DNA of 64,000 bases from Gloeopeniophorella convolvens (taxonomy: Eukaryota > Basidiomycota > Agaricomycetes > Russulales), in assembly GCA_022496205.1 (NCBI GenBank), contig WTXD01000092.1, positions 1 through 64,000 of the forward strand, in the 5' to 3' direction. Below the pieces are notes generated by a model. It made no database searches and was not told the origin of the DNA. It saw only the letters and a program-made list of their open reading frames with translations. Both the position numbers and the translations under genes were made by a program. Shown piece after piece: positions 23,801-35,654 of this stretch. Every line of letters starts with the position of its first letter. The first letter of the stretch is position 1.

Positions 23801-24440
23801 TTCCACAGGTTTTGTACCGAGTGTTAGGAGGTTACAAGGAGCGCGTCGTCCCATGGCTTTTCGCTGAAGTTTGTCGGGAGGCATGATCTGTTGGTAAGAA
23901 CAGGGGTTCTCAACATGTCAGCGTGCTTTGATTGTATAGGAACGAACGGCCTCATCGACGTCACCCATCAATTATGGACCTCTGTACCCCCTGAACCGTC
24001 CTATCGGAACAATGTCAACTTGACCCGCTCGGCATCTATATAACTGCGGTCACGGTGTTGAACACGAGAAACTGTCATGGGGTGCGGTCAGCACATCGGA
24101 GAGGCCATTCTGATGTGTCGCAGCCACTCAATACTTCACACGCAGCTTCTGCTAGAGCAAATTGTCTTATTTCTCGCAGCGCGCCCTCGTACCGACAGTT
24201 CCCTTCATCGATGGTGCTGATATATACTTTCCTTGTTTCTCACGTCGGATCGGAGCAGCTGCTGCCTCCACTCGATCGAAGTGCGGCCCACTGATCAAGA
24301 CGCTCGGTCTCAAACTGTTATCCTTGGGTTCATTGGCATGTTGGCCGAAATACAGCTCAGTAGGCCCGGTCCCAGTTTTTCACGGCACGGGAGCGAGGGT
24401 GACCCCGGGACGAATGTTCCTTATCATTGAACTCTAGATC
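20815..24440. repeat. Inverted segmental duplication, arm 1
   Basis: The reverse complement of this stretch is collinear with 52383-55850. Shared pieces are the DUF6534 gene with its introns, about 230 bp of its 3' flank, its promoter, and a distal block (24040-24437 against 52383-52830). The 1.2 kb between (22.85-24.04 kb) is less conserved but shows matches near 23.95 kb. No gene was supported in the non-DUF6534 part. Confidence 0.8.
21052..22642 (-). CDS. DUF6534 multi-helix membrane protein, copy A (one apparent frameshift)
   Basis: The exon-intron pattern is the same as the intact copy at 54007-55602: 13 exons starting at ATG 22642 and ending TGA at 21052-21054. The predicted protein has the basidiomycete DUF6534 layout with about seven hydrophobic helices, including ADLYYWFVSGFGNM and the C-terminal YSNTLLVTLNNRISIRD. 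One base is missing in exon 4: CC at 22341-22342 where copy C has three, giving a stop at the exon end. Everything else reads through, so this is either a very young pseudogene or an assembly error. The first intron has a GC donor (22600-22601), as in copy C. Function is unknown; integral membrane location is inferred from the helices. Confidence 0.8.
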
Positions 24441-24554
24441 AACAACCTATCTCGATGCAGCGAGCAGCATCTGCGGGAGAGCGAGAGAACTAGCATCGTC
24501 ACAAATGTCACAAAATCTCGATATCAGTATTGAGCTCGAAACGACTAGGCTCAT

Positions 24555-25902
24555 CTAACTGTTCGCGCAGTCGCGCGCGAGATAAAAGGGTTTGGTAGAG
24601 GGCCTAGAAGAGCTCTTTCGCAACGTTTGGCGGACTGAGTGTCGAGGATGACTCACGTGAGTATATATCAATCCGACAGTCGTCTGGAATATCGAGTAGA
24701 TGGCAGTGTTTCGGAACTTGAACCAGGTGATCAGCTCTGCAGCGGCCCAGATCGTTGCTAAAGAGCCGGTTTGGATGGCACAACGGATAAAATAGTTCAC
24801 GACGGAATCGGTCTTCCGTATCCCGCTTCGAGATTTGAGTAGTTGTCGCGTGAGCAAGACTGGTTTTGGGTGAGAATTTGTCGCGTGAACAAGGTAGGCA
24901 GTCAACATACCAGTAATAAGGAAGTCCGTCACGAGTTGTATTCCGTGCCATCCAACTGCATTGAGGCCAATTCCATGGGGCGATTTCCTTGGGTTCGCTA
25001 TCAACATCTAGAATGTTTTGTAGGATCGGTACTTACGGGCTCATGATCCAAGCTCTAAGAGATGTGACCATTCCAAGACTGAAAGCGATTGCGGATAGAA
25101 CCAATACCGATCCACGTTTGAATTGACTCTTCGTCAAAGTGTACACGCTATGCGAAAGAATGTTGGGTACATATGGGTATTACTGAACCAAAGGATGGAC
25201 CTGGACTAACCGAGAGGCAAGAAAACAGTTTGACAACAGTACCAGGAGGCATTCGGCAACCGAGTTGAAGAATATAGGCCACGGAGGTGCTAAATCGGAA
25301 GTCAGTAGCAATACATGCCGCGGATATGGAACGAACATGCAAGGCTTGTGACCCCTCCCGGTGCAGTACTACCGGTACCTCAGCTCTTGAGAAGTGTCTA
25401 ACGCTCGAACGTACCAGTACAGCCAGGCTGCGTACCACATTCTGACGAATACTTATCAGTTGTCACGGAAGTCGTAATGGACACTATATGTGCCTCACGT
25501 CGTGCTCTGAGTAGTGATGATAACGAGCTGACCGACCACAAAAAGTCTATCCAGCTCAGCGATAGACCACAGCGTCTACTTCGACGATAACGCTCACTTT
25601 ACACGTAAAGTGTCCCTAAACTCTGCGTCATATAAGCAAACGCCATCAGTCAGTAAGCTTTGTCCACCCACTGCAACGCCAATATGACAGGAATTGTTGG
25701 GATACAATCCCGAAGAGATATGCATTGACTTGGCTTAGACTTCAGCGAAACCCGAAAGCAAGAGGTCCACCGTCAAACACGTACGAAGGATTGAGAGAAG
25801 AAGCAGCCCTACGACCACGATGAACATTTGCAAACGTAATGAAACACACAGCTTACCAAACGTCAAAGACACATCCGGAGGCCGACTCGGACTGTCCGAC
25901 AT
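24555..25902 (-). pseudogene. DUF6534-type membrane protein, decayed, second subfamily
   Basis: The 3' two-thirds keeps recognisable segments: VYTLTKSQFKRGSVLVLS (about 25030-25150), a helix AVGWHGIQLVTDFLITGML, then SGIRKTDSVVNYFIRCAIQTG and ITWFKFRNTAIYSIF, which match the loop and last two helices of DUF6534 proteins. The 5' end begins MSDSPSRPPDVSLTFG at ATG 25902, as usual for the family, with a plausible first intron, but the following 600 bp contain stops in every frame where helices 1-3 should be. No close copy of this subfamily is in the window. Confidence 0.6.
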
Positions 25903-27707
25903 GGCGTTGGAAGAGGAGAAAGAAGAATAGTTGCCACGCCCTCTTGCGAATTCGTATAAGTAAGTATGAAAGGATGACGAACTCTGTTGCTTACCGTTAT
26001 CGGGCGCCGGAGTGGCACAGTTCAACCCAGCTGACCGAGGGAGACAGTGACATCCACATCCGAGACGTCACCCGATCACTGCTTCGAAAAGGATTGGCAG
26101 AAATGAAGCACAGACGCCGCACCAAGCAAGCAGTCCTGCCTTCCTGTTTTGAAGGGATTCATAGTACAGCAGCCTCGCAATAATTAGGAAGTGCGTTGAC
26201 ACCCAGTGCATGCAAGTCATATCGCCGGAAAACAGCGCACGATAACATAGGCAGAGGGACCCGGTCTTGTATGCGGATTAAGGTCGCTAGAACCAGCCTG
26301 GTTAGAAATGAAAGCAACAACAGGAGCCGGGCATGGAGACAGCGACGCCGATGGCCATAACGAGCTAGACGGGCGACTTGGACAGCGGCGGCAATCAGTT
26401 GATTCAGTTCTCGAGAACGTATGATATAATGGGATTTCATAAGAGCTCCTGGAGCTGTGGTAAGTATCTTGTAAGCGGCATAGTCTACACGGCGCTTCGG
26501 GAGAAGACCGTAAGTACCAGATATACTTACTTATGATGTATATTTGGCAACATTACGAGGACTGCCGGCCGAGCTGCCAGGTAGTCGTCGGAAGAAACCC
26601 ATGGCAGCAATATCGTTCACTCGCCCCAAAATACTTTGAAGGGGATCCTTTAATGCCTTTAGGACGAGCGTGGAAGTGCATGGCTAATCGCGTTACGAGA
26701 GGACAGTCCAAGCACGGCCAAGAGGCCAACAAGAGAAGCGAGGACACCGATGCCGGTGCCGGGAGGTAGGCGAGGTTCAGAGGTTAGCCTAGGGCAAGCC
26801 CCATGGCGCTTCGGCCTCCGATCGGGTCGAGTCGAGACTGAAGCAACCCCACGAGAACTACAGGTGGACGCCCTACGTCTGTTAGGACGACCGCGCGCCA
26901 CGATCTATGTCAGTGTAGCAATGCGCTCCAGCGGATGCATCCCACCTAGAAAAGATCGACAACGCAGTGATCAAGGGACAACCGGGCGTACCTATCCGTG
27001 AGGCGCCGGTCCCTGAGCGGGTGGTCCTTGTCATGCCACCCGCGGAGGGGCCCAATGGAAGTTGCTGGAAGTTGGCGATGGTGACCATAACTGCATCCTG
27101 TTACAATCGGGGCTTGGGAGAAGTTCCAATGCCGGAACATACATGGCCATATGCAGAGGGTAGTTCTGGTCCAATGGTAAGAATCCAAGTGACAGTCTCT
27201 TTTTAGAATTGACGGGGGGACGCGCAAGACCAGCGGGAGTCGGAGTCATTGAGGGTTTCAGTGGAGGCCGCCCAAGCGGTGACGCGAGGTGCCCTGTCGG
27301 AAACACCCGGGGCCGGCCACTGCAGTCGTGCAGCGTGCGTCGAGCTCCGACTGAGTCCCGACCTAGATTGCGGAATCCAGGCCAGCCCCGGACTCGGTCC
27401 CGTACGCCGGCCTCAGGTCGGAATATCCAACACAATGCACTTCAACCACCTAAATGATGAGTATATGCAATTGTACGATACCTAAGGTATGTAGTCCTTG
27501 AACATGATTCTAAACGGCCTCAGGAGCCCCGGCGCCTAAGTTAGCCCCAGCGCATATCCGCCGACAACCCAGTGCCTCCGAAACAAAGATGAGCCGCACG
27601 AGCACCGAGCTGTGGGTGCTCCCATAGACCATGATGGGCCTGCCCGGTGTAGGTTGAATTCTCGGCTCTGATACGATACGTACATATTGTTACACGTCAT
27701 ATGGCAG
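25903..27707. other. Degenerate tract, possible membrane-gene relics
   Basis: Minus-strand frames contain hydrophobic stretches (for example GIGVLASLVGLLAVLGL near 26.7 kb and LLLLSFLTRLVLATL near 26.3 kb) and scattered splice-like signals, but no continuous gene. Given the neighbours these may be decayed membrane-protein genes; I cannot assign a family. Confidence 0.3.
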
Positions 27708-29476
27708 CTAACGTCTCGCGGCCCTGGCTCGGCACGTAAACAGGCTCTCAGTTACACCCTGAGCCATGCCATGTCCAAGTCTGCAGCGATATTCAAAAGC
27801 AATCAAAAGCAGAAAGTCAAGGGACTGACTAATGACTCGAGGTCCTGGCTTCATCTCGCCAGTGTTGCACGACGAGTCAACTTTGACTCCTTTGCCATCA
27901 CTAATCGACATTCCCATGTTATCGAGGACGATACCCTCCGGGTGTGTGTGTGCGGAAGTAAGGGTGATCCCAGGGGATCCGAATGTCACAATATTGGGTG
28001 AACTCGGCGTGTCGCGAATGGATATGCGGTTGTTGAACGAGACGAGAAGGATGTTTGAGTACCTGCCCATACAGTCAGCTAAGGCGATGGTGGGCCAAAG
28101 AGGGAAGAGGCGCTCACACTTTTCCAAGAATTGCCGTTCTAGGACGTGAGGGTATGAGCGGATATACGTGCAATGAGTAGCAAATACATACGGGCATATG
28201 AACCAATTCTTGTCCTGGGAGATGTAAGTTTGTCCTTGGGACGAGACAGATGCAAGACAAACGCACGGAGAACACAACCACCATGACCACTGCCGTCACG
28301 CCGACAATAGCTGTGAGCGCACAGTAAGAAGGTGCAACATATACTGAGATATCGAGAGTGCTTGCTGGTCAATATATTCGTCTCGATCACTAGTTTGACG
28401 ATCTTCGTTATTGCATAATTGCTGCGCAACTTTTCACGGGCTACACGCCGGTGTCAACTATGGTCCAGCGGGAAATTGTTAGCTTGAACTCATTAGACAA
28501 TTCGGAGGGAAGTGTGACATACGTAGTGGACCATAGACACCGCGATCAGAAGGTCGCATAAAGCGTTGCCAATGAGCCAAATCTACAAGATGGAGCAGTT
28601 AGCTAGACGATATACATAGGTAGACTGCGGGCGGCATCGGGGCATACCATAGCCTCGATCTTCAGTGTTCGTCCCGTAGTAAACTTACTACGGACGGCTG
28701 TCTGTTTGGGTGAGGTGAGCTACTGAAGTTGGGACCAGCATGCTGTGAAAAAAACCAACCTCAATGCCACCAGTGAGTGCGCCTCCGGCACTCACAATCG
28801 ATAACTGTAAACCACGGTCAGGGCCGCACTCTGAAGGACTGCTCCATCTACTTACCAGACAAATTGTAGCGCATAACCACCGGGCGGCCTTCCTCCCACT
28901 CAAAATCCAGATGCGGTATGAAAAGAAGAACTGAACGATCACGGAGATGACGGCACCAGTGATAGCTATATCATACGCAGATGCGTAGGGATTTGCGAGA
29001 TGTCCCATATCGCTGAATCCCGAAACAAACCAGTAGTAGAGGTCCGCGCCGCTGAGGCAGGTCTGCAACGTCTCCAGTAGGAAGACTGTATACTGCAAAA
29101 GGCTGAGACAGAGCGCCAGAGAAGACACATGCGGGAAGCGTATACCTAGTAACTCGATAGACCTTTTATCTTGTGGGAAATTGTAGCTGTATACATCTTA
29201 TTCCGGCGTGAATTGAGGGCTATGGAGGCTGGATGAGGACATTCGAGCTCACAAACTTGGACTACTTCAATTCCATAAAGAGCCCAGTTCCAGAGAGCTC
29301 CGAGTAGCTATTGGGGGAAACTTATGGATGTCCGAAATACCGGATAAACAAACATGCGTACGAGTGGGGCTGCTCTGGAAAGGAAGATCAGGATCCAGCA
29401 TAGGCGAGCCTACGGGGAATCATCAAGTACTCACATCTCAGCGATCTCGGGGGGAACGCAAGCGTCCGTCGACATG
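27708..29476 (-). CDS. DUF6534 multi-helix membrane protein, copy B (one apparent frameshift)
   Basis: ATG at 29474-29476; at least twelve short exons are readable on the minus strand with the same positions as copies A and C. They give the N-terminal PPEIAE, LLGALWNWALYGIEVVQV, then VYTVFLLETLQTCLSGADLY and YRIWILSGRKAARWLC, and further on NWFICPTAILGKVYSN and LVSFNNRISIRD. The C-terminal exon runs on for about 100 residues to 27708, longer than in A and C. One extra C (gg at 28450-28451 on the plus strand) shifts the frame in the exon encoding NYAITKIVKLVIETN. The first intron has a GT donor here, but the intron after ETNILT has a GC donor (28364-28365), the reverse of copies A and C. Function unknown; likely an integral membrane protein. 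Confidence 0.75.
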
Positions 29477-30958
29477 GTGTAGAGGGTGGCGTCTGACAGG
29501 CATGGCTTACTACACTTCTATTCATACTCACATCGTGGACCTTGGCTGTGCACTGGGCATACTAGTAGTTAGTGGAGTCATCTGATGAACACAATAATTA
29601 GCCGCCGCGGGCGATTGCTCATCCCTACCCTGACCCGGCGAATCAACTGGGCCTGACAGATACGGCGAGCCCAGGACAAGGGGCACACCAAGGTACCCGA
29701 TGGCTCCCCCCGAGACCGACGCGTACATCCCGGAGCATGGACAGCACTCGCCTGTGAAAGGAAGCACACGGAGATATGCCCTTGGTAAGATATGCCCTGC
29801 GAGACCAGCCTGCAGAGATGTTATCCTGCAGCGATATCATCAGGACAGCAGCTCCACCCACGACGCCCATAATGGCAACAGACGTACCCGCAGGCGACCA
29901 TATTGCCATAACCGTCCAACTTTCCTCCCACATGTTGCCAATTAGGAGGACGGTGATTCCTGTGGCTTGCTGTAGGGGTTCTTTGGGAGCGCTGTGAAAC
30001 ATTTGAAAGCGCGACCATAAAACCACGAAGAGATACCTACGCCACCCCTCGCCCGTAGGGTAACTCGGAATGAGGGGGAGCCCCAGCGGCTGTCGCATTG
30101 GCCGAGTAAGGCTCCACAAGCGTTGTGGCGGTCAGAGGAAATGGAAGACGGAGAGGGCGTATCATGTGGATCAAGCCCAACTCCTCGGCAATCAGCCAAT
30201 AGGACCGGCGGTGCTACCCAGTCTCTGTATTCAGCGTGGCCCTCAGGCCTCGTGCATCATATCTGACTAACTGGATTCGTACTGACGGCGCTAGGCAACT
30301 TGTGGGCACGAGTTTGGTGAATGGCACAAAAGGAAAACCGAGGGTACTAGCGGACCTGTGGTCATGCTCAGCACCCCGCCGTTGCGGTGATAGCCTCGTG
30401 AAGTACCGCGACTCGCACAATTTGTCAATGATCACCGTCCTTTTTACAGGGATGTCAGTTCATATAAGCGTGAGTTCGGAACATACAGGCACCAATTCAA
30501 GAGCAGAAAGAAGCCCACGCGAAACACATGCAACATGTGAGGAATAGGCGCACGAGGAGCGAGATGATGGTGGTACTTGATAACCGGCTACGGTCAGGAC
30601 CGTCGTAGGATGGCACGTGCGGTGCCAAAGTCGACCGGCGCTAACCTAGAGACGAACCAGTGATACATTAAGCGCCCGAGCCAGCCGCACTGCCCGCAGT
30701 GATCATGTTGAATGCTCGGTAGCTGCACTTGAGCATCCATCCACCTCACGGTCGGCGATGGGCCCGGTTGGAAGAAGCACATAGACGATAGGATCAACAC
30801 GGTATAATCCGATTCGAGAGGGTACCTAGAAACTAACGAAAAGAAGACGTCACTCATCATGAAAGTGCGGGCTTGATCTCACTTACCAAAGTAACCACCA
30901 ACTTGAATGCTGGCTGTACCGTAACCGAGTCCTCAGCGGTCTCAAGAACCCTCAACAC
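29477..30958. other. Degenerate tract with membrane-protein-like fragments
   Basis: Minus-strand frames include helix-like stretches (SVAIMGVVGGAAVLMI near 29.85 kb and LMYHWFVSRLAP near 30.66 kb) faintly resembling DUF6534 segments, interrupted by stops. No complete exon set could be built. Probably an eroded family member; low certainty. Confidence 0.3.
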
Positions 30959-32992
30959 CTAGCCTCTGTATGCCTGCCAACAACCTATCGAGCTCTGAAT
31001 CGAACGACTCCGGAAGCCTGAAGCTCGTCGCGCGAGGGGAGTCTGCCCCATGTTGAGCAACATTGACACCCCAAGCACATGAGTAAGCGCACCGCGGGGC
31101 TCAGTTGCGGCCATATTGCTGCCCGCCTTTGCCTTTGGCGTCTTCGTGCGAACAGCGAACATCGGGTGTAGCTTGCCGACCTTGCACGCGCCGCAGACTG
31201 TCGCGCGCCGTCAGTCCCAAAAGGCACGCATGCGACAGTATGGCTGGGCTGCGCACCGACTTCGTCTGGACGGATGGACTTGCTGAAACGTCCATAACTG
31301 ATCAAGTCCGATGAATACGTTCGCGACGCGCATGGAGAAAAGGACGCACGTCTTGGCGCAGTGTTCGCATTCTGCGGAGTGGGGACGGTCAGCGCCGGCG
31401 ATGGCTTGCCCACAGACAAATCCAAGCCACTCACCCCACTCGTATGGGTATGATATCTCGTAGTTGTGCCGTGTCTGGAACAATGGCGATCAGACTGCGG
31501 GTTCAGGTGACACGGCGCGCCGGGAGGCATGCTCACAGAAATGGTGATGTCAGAACGTTTGCGCATCACCTTCGCCGCCCTGATGATCGCAGGCGGTCAA
31601 GGTTCCCTCCAAGTTCCTGAGGGCTGTGCTACCCACCACGTCTTCCATGCCTTGCCGTGGCCCTCCTTCGGATCTTGATTGATGACCCAACACGCGAGAT
31701 GACACATCTCGTGCGAGATCGTATTTCGTATGCGCTCTGAACAGAAGACTTGTTCGAAGCCTGCGAGCACGCGGTGGCCCATCGGACGCACCGTCTGAGT
31801 CCAAGATCTTGGTGGCCAGCTCGATCGACGTTGTTTGTACGCCTTCCTTCGAGCTATGTAACACCCGCGGTTAGCACGGCATGACTCATGAAACGGACAC
31901 TAGCTGACCGGTGCCATCGCGCGCGCCCGGCGGTGGTGAGCAGGCGGTTGCTCCAGACAAGCGCCGTGTCGGTGGGCAGCCCACCGGCGAACACGCTCTG
32001 ATTGAGCTCGCAGAAAAGCTCCTGCGCGTACGCGGCGCGCTCGGCTTGCTCGGCCTGTGCCAGCGCCTTCTTGGTCGTCCGCGGTGTTTTCGCGGGTGCG
32101 GTTTTGGGCTTCGACTTCGGCGTGCTCGGAGTTGCGAGGATGCTCGCGGGTGGCGGCCGCGTGCGCGCGGGGAAAGGAGAAGGCGCGGGGTCTGCGACGC
32201 GTGTGTTTTCCGTGTCAGACTCCGTGAGGGTCGTTAGGGAGGAGAGCGTGGAGAATGCCTTCACGAGGCTACGCGTATCTTTGTCTCCTCCGGCAGGTTG
32301 GCTCGGACCTGCAAGCTTTGGTGTCTGGGGGCGGCGCAACGGCTTTCGCGCGCTCTTTGGGTCATTACTGTCATGAATGAGAGTTAAAACGCATTTACTG
32401 TGAGCGCCAGCCTTACAGTGTAAGGATTCCGCCATCGTCTGTATGGTCAGACTGTCCCCCACCTAGGGACAGCGCGGTACTGGGGCCCGCTCGACTAGAA
32501 GGCTTGGCTGGCAGCTTCAGAGGAGTCCGACTCCTTGAGCCATCACTGTCCGAGCTATCGCTTATCTCGATGACTTCGACGTCCTTACGGTCGGGATTCA
32601 AGGGTTGCGGATTCGGCACTGACTCCTCTTCGGAGCTCGAGCCACTTTGCACGATCCGGTGCAAGCGCGCTCTTCCGAGTCTTGGCTTACGGACGCCACG
32701 GTAAGATGTTGACCTGGTATGAGCCCATTAGGATGGCCCTGCACGCCGATGCGAGGTCATGCGCACGGTTTCCCGTCCGATTCCGCTCCGCATTCCTCGT
32801 CACCTGGACGATTCGTAGTATGCGACCCGCCAGGGGGAGGAAGCATAGAAAGTGACGAGCTTCTTCTCCTAATGAATATTGAGCATGTGCCTTGCAGAAG
32901 ATACGCGACCGCGAATGGGGCCACCTTGCCGACGGTTTCCGAGGAGGGGCTTCCTCGTCAGAGCTGAAGATCTCGATGACCTCGGTCGTCAT
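30959..32992 (-). CDS. SprT-like zinc metalloprotease domain protein
   Basis: Multi-exon gene. The N-terminal part (ATG 32992) is low-complexity and acidic with repeated VIEI..SDSS motifs resembling SUMO-interaction or acidic patches, followed by a basic Pro/Lys region. The conserved domain starts at AQELFCELNQSVFAGGLP, continues through WHRSKEGVQTTSIELATKIL and carries the zinc-protease motif HEMCH (31699-31713) in TISHEMCHLACWVINQD. Downstream, spliced exons give HNYEISYPYEW and a zinc-ribbon pair CEHC / CGAC, then a Lys-rich tail to 30959. Introns of about 50-65 nt join these pieces in phase; the junctions before residue about 130 are uncertain. The architecture matches SprT-like proteins of the GCNA/ACRC and Spartan class, which degrade DNA-protein crosslinks in the nucleus. 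The family is clear; the cellular role is inferred. Confidence 0.8.
31699..31713 (-). other. HEMCH zinc-protease active-site codons
   Basis: These codons encode HExxH, with glutamate as catalytic base and two histidine ligands. This is the strongest single sign that the gene is SprT-like. Confidence 0.85.
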
Positions 32993-33761
32993 GGAACCTA
33001 TCGGGCTGCATTGTCGTCAGCGTTCATGTAGGCTACTCCAGAAGCACCTGCTGCAAACGCACTGCAGCGGACGCAGACTGTCACGACCCGTGTTACGTGG
33101 AATTCGTTCGTGACGTTGACACTAAGAGACACCTGTAGATGGCCGGTGAGCAAGACGTACACTGGACACTTGCTAGTACATACAGTTATAAGATCTACCA
33201 GGTGGAAAGGGAAAGCGGTACCCAGCAAAGCAGCTGCTGCTGCTGGAGTTGGTGAGTCGCCGTAGAAGGCAAGTGACGCGTGCGCGCGTGAGTCGCGGTT
33301 GCGATTCCGAACGACGCGTCAGTCACATGACCGTCAAATGCCCGCCAATTATCCGCAGCTTGAGGCCAATTGCAAGGGCTGGCAAGCGGCTGTCCGGTAC
33401 CTGCGACCTTGGCTCCCACCAACATCACACCCGGCTAGGCGCTCTGGGGCCTCAATTACTGGAAGCGCGGTAGCAGTTCCAAAAAGTGCGGTCACAAGGC
33501 CACAGCAGATATTGATGCGCAAGGTGATGGACTGTTCTGAATCTGCCAGTTGAGAGAAGCGAGCCTGACGTTGCCACCACCGGTGCCTCGGCCCGAAAAT
33601 TATAGCTCTGCAGCCGAGCGCTCGTTTTGAGTTGTGCATCTGCATCGAACACGTCTTCAACAAGCTAGTAGCTTCAAGCTTCAGGGAAGGGAGCAGCAGG
33701 AACGTGGCCATACATACATACATACAAATCCTATCGCCTCGGCTGTCTGTGCCCGCTAGAC
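32993..33761. other. Intergenic, divergent promoter region
   Basis: About 770 bp between the minus-strand SprT-like gene and the plus-strand Rpp14-like gene. It holds a short (cata)n run at 33711-33724 and no supported gene. Confidence 0.55.
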
Positions 33762-34144
33762 ATGCCCGCGCCGCTTCCACGACCCACCACTATATCCGCT
33801 TCGCCCTCTCGCCGCCCTGCGCCGACGCGCTGCTGGTTCGCCGTGCCCTGCAGGAGGCGCTCGCGCAGTCGTTCGGCGCTGCGCTGTCCCATACGTACCT
33901 TGACGTACTCTGGGTCGCGGACACCGGCGAGGCGTGCGTCGTGCGCACGAGTCCCGAGTACGTGCCCGCGCGCCTCTCTCTTCCCCGGCCGAGCACTTCT
34001 GACGCCGCGTCCTGCGCGCTGCACAGTGACGCCGCGAGCGTCATGGCAGCGGCCGCCGTAGCCTCTGGCCGCCCGCGCCTCGCCGTGCTGCGGGAGTCGC
34101 CCTTCCTGCCTTCCATAGCCGCGGAGACGCGAACATTATTCTGA
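33762..34144 (+). CDS. Rpp14/Pop5-like ribonuclease P/MRP protein subunit
   Basis: The conserved frame encodes HHYIRFALSPPCADALLVRR, then ALQEALAQSFGAALSHTYLDV and LWVADTGEACVVRT, which fits the Rpp14/Pop5 family of small RNase P and RNase MRP proteins (tRNA 5' maturation and rRNA processing). The tail is Ala/Ser-rich and ends at 34144. The ATG at 33762 is one base out of frame; one extra C in the CCC at 33783-33785 would give a start MPAPLPRPHHYIRF, which I consider the real N-terminus. The in-frame alternative is ATG 33632, which adds an unlikely leader. Convergent with the DCN1-like gene. Confidence 0.6.
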
Positions 34145-34491
34145 ACGTGCATGTATCGTATCGCCATATCACATCGCGTCAGCTAGCTGGCGCGGGGAGG
34201 TGCTCAAGTCCATGGGGCTACTCCCACCGCCTCGCCCCTCGCAGGCGCGCCACCCATACATACTTAGCATGCGAGATTTACAATTGACGCCATCGATGAT
34301 CGGAGCAGTGGCAGAAGGGACGCATAAAATGACAGCTGGAGCACTTATGGCCTAGGAACGTCCGGAAACATGCGGACAGACAGCGAAGCAGCAGGACAGC
34401 TTGCGAGAACATCCGACAAAATGAGAGATTACAGCAGCGTTCTCGATGGAGCGCAAATATTACAACATCAGTTCGGGTTCTCAGGCTGTGT
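34145..34491. other. Short convergent intergenic region
   Basis: 3' flanks of the Rpp14-like and DCN1-like genes; nothing else seen. Confidence 0.6.
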
Positions 34492-35654
34492 CTACGAGCC
34501 TTGCGCCTTCAAGCGCTCACGCGCCCACTCTACAAAGTCGTCGATTGTCGACGGCCACGCGGCTGGCGATGACATGAGCATGTCACGGCGGAGCGCACGC
34601 ACGAGAGCAGATGGGGAACGTACCTTCCATGTCGTACGTTTCGAACTTAGCATCGATCGTGTGCAGGAAGGCGATGAACTGCATGGCACGGCTCAGCTCA
34701 GACCCTTCCAGACACGAGGAGGAAGGAAAGCACGCGCCATTGCCCAGGTGTCCTTGCTGATACCCTTGATGTTCTTCTCGTCCAGGAACTGGTACCACAG
34801 CTGCGTGTGGCTCGCCGTCCACCCGCCGCCCTCCCTCATCGTGTCATCGCCGTCATAATCCTGCGATCGGAGCGCGCCACCTTGCAGGCCGTGTGGGAGC
34901 AGCAGCCCCCAGAACGCCAGCGCGGTTTCGACGCCCAGACTCCGCTGGCCCTCCGACCGGGCAAACTCGAACGTGTACACGTACACGCGGTGAAAGTAAT
35001 CAAAGTCAGAGCCGAGCTTGGTTCGAAGACGGGGCAGCGCGCTCTTCATTCCGTTCAGAGAGTCGACGCTGACGCCATGATTAGCCAGGGCGGCGGGTCG
35101 GCGGAGGCCAGGCTCACCCAAGCGCTCGCCATCCCTGTATCCATCCGGTCTTTCCCCAATGGCCGACGCTCGGCGACTGAAGTTCACAGGCCACCGCAAG
35201 AAGGACGACATCTTCAGGGTCGACGCCTAGATCACTGCACAACCTGATAGTTCCGTCTATCGTGATCTCATCGCCGTCACTTTCTAATGGACGTATGGAT
35301 ATAAGGATCAATTGGACAGAAGCATCAGAAGGCAGCACACCACGCACCTTTGTACTGGCTGAACAGGGCATCTAGCTGGCTTGTGGAAGGACCCGAGGCG
35401 ACTTCCCTATCTTCCATGTAGGCATCTATGGCGATATCTACGCGCCTGTGCTTGTCGATGTAGCGCTTTGCCTCGCGCGAGCTGCGATATGGTCCGAAAT
35501 GAGAGCATGGGAACGAACAGGATCACATACGAAGCTCCAGTGACCCTCATAAACTGTTGGATGTCGCCATCCTTCTTAGAGCTCTTGGACTGCGGGTAGC
35601 ACGGAGGTGAGGTGAGCAAATCCGCCGACCGCAAATGAACAAAGCGCGCACCAT
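34492..35654 (-). CDS. DCN1-like protein (cullin neddylation E3 component)
   Basis: Spliced exons read MSKSSKKDGDIQQFM, a UBA-like helix set (VTGASSREAKRYIDKHRRVD), SQLDALFSQYK, and then the PONY/potentiating-neddylation domain with HRVYVYTFEFARSEGQRSLG, AFWGLLLP, TQLWYQFLDEKNIKGISKD and a C-terminal PSTIDDFVEWARERLK. DCN1 proteins bind cullin and the Nedd8 E2 to activate SCF-type ligases, the same ligases that use F-box adaptors. Seven coding exons; the first coding exon appears to be just the ATG (35652-35654), followed at once by a gtgcgc donor. The intron before FIAFLHTIDAKFETYD has a GC donor (34736-34737). All junctions are in phase and no frameshift is needed. Confidence 0.88.

Noticed and set aside
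24055..24294. Short ORF conserved between the two duplication arms (mirror at 52426-52794)
   Set aside because: Conservation is explained by the segmental duplication itself, and the frame is not kept at its full length in both copies.
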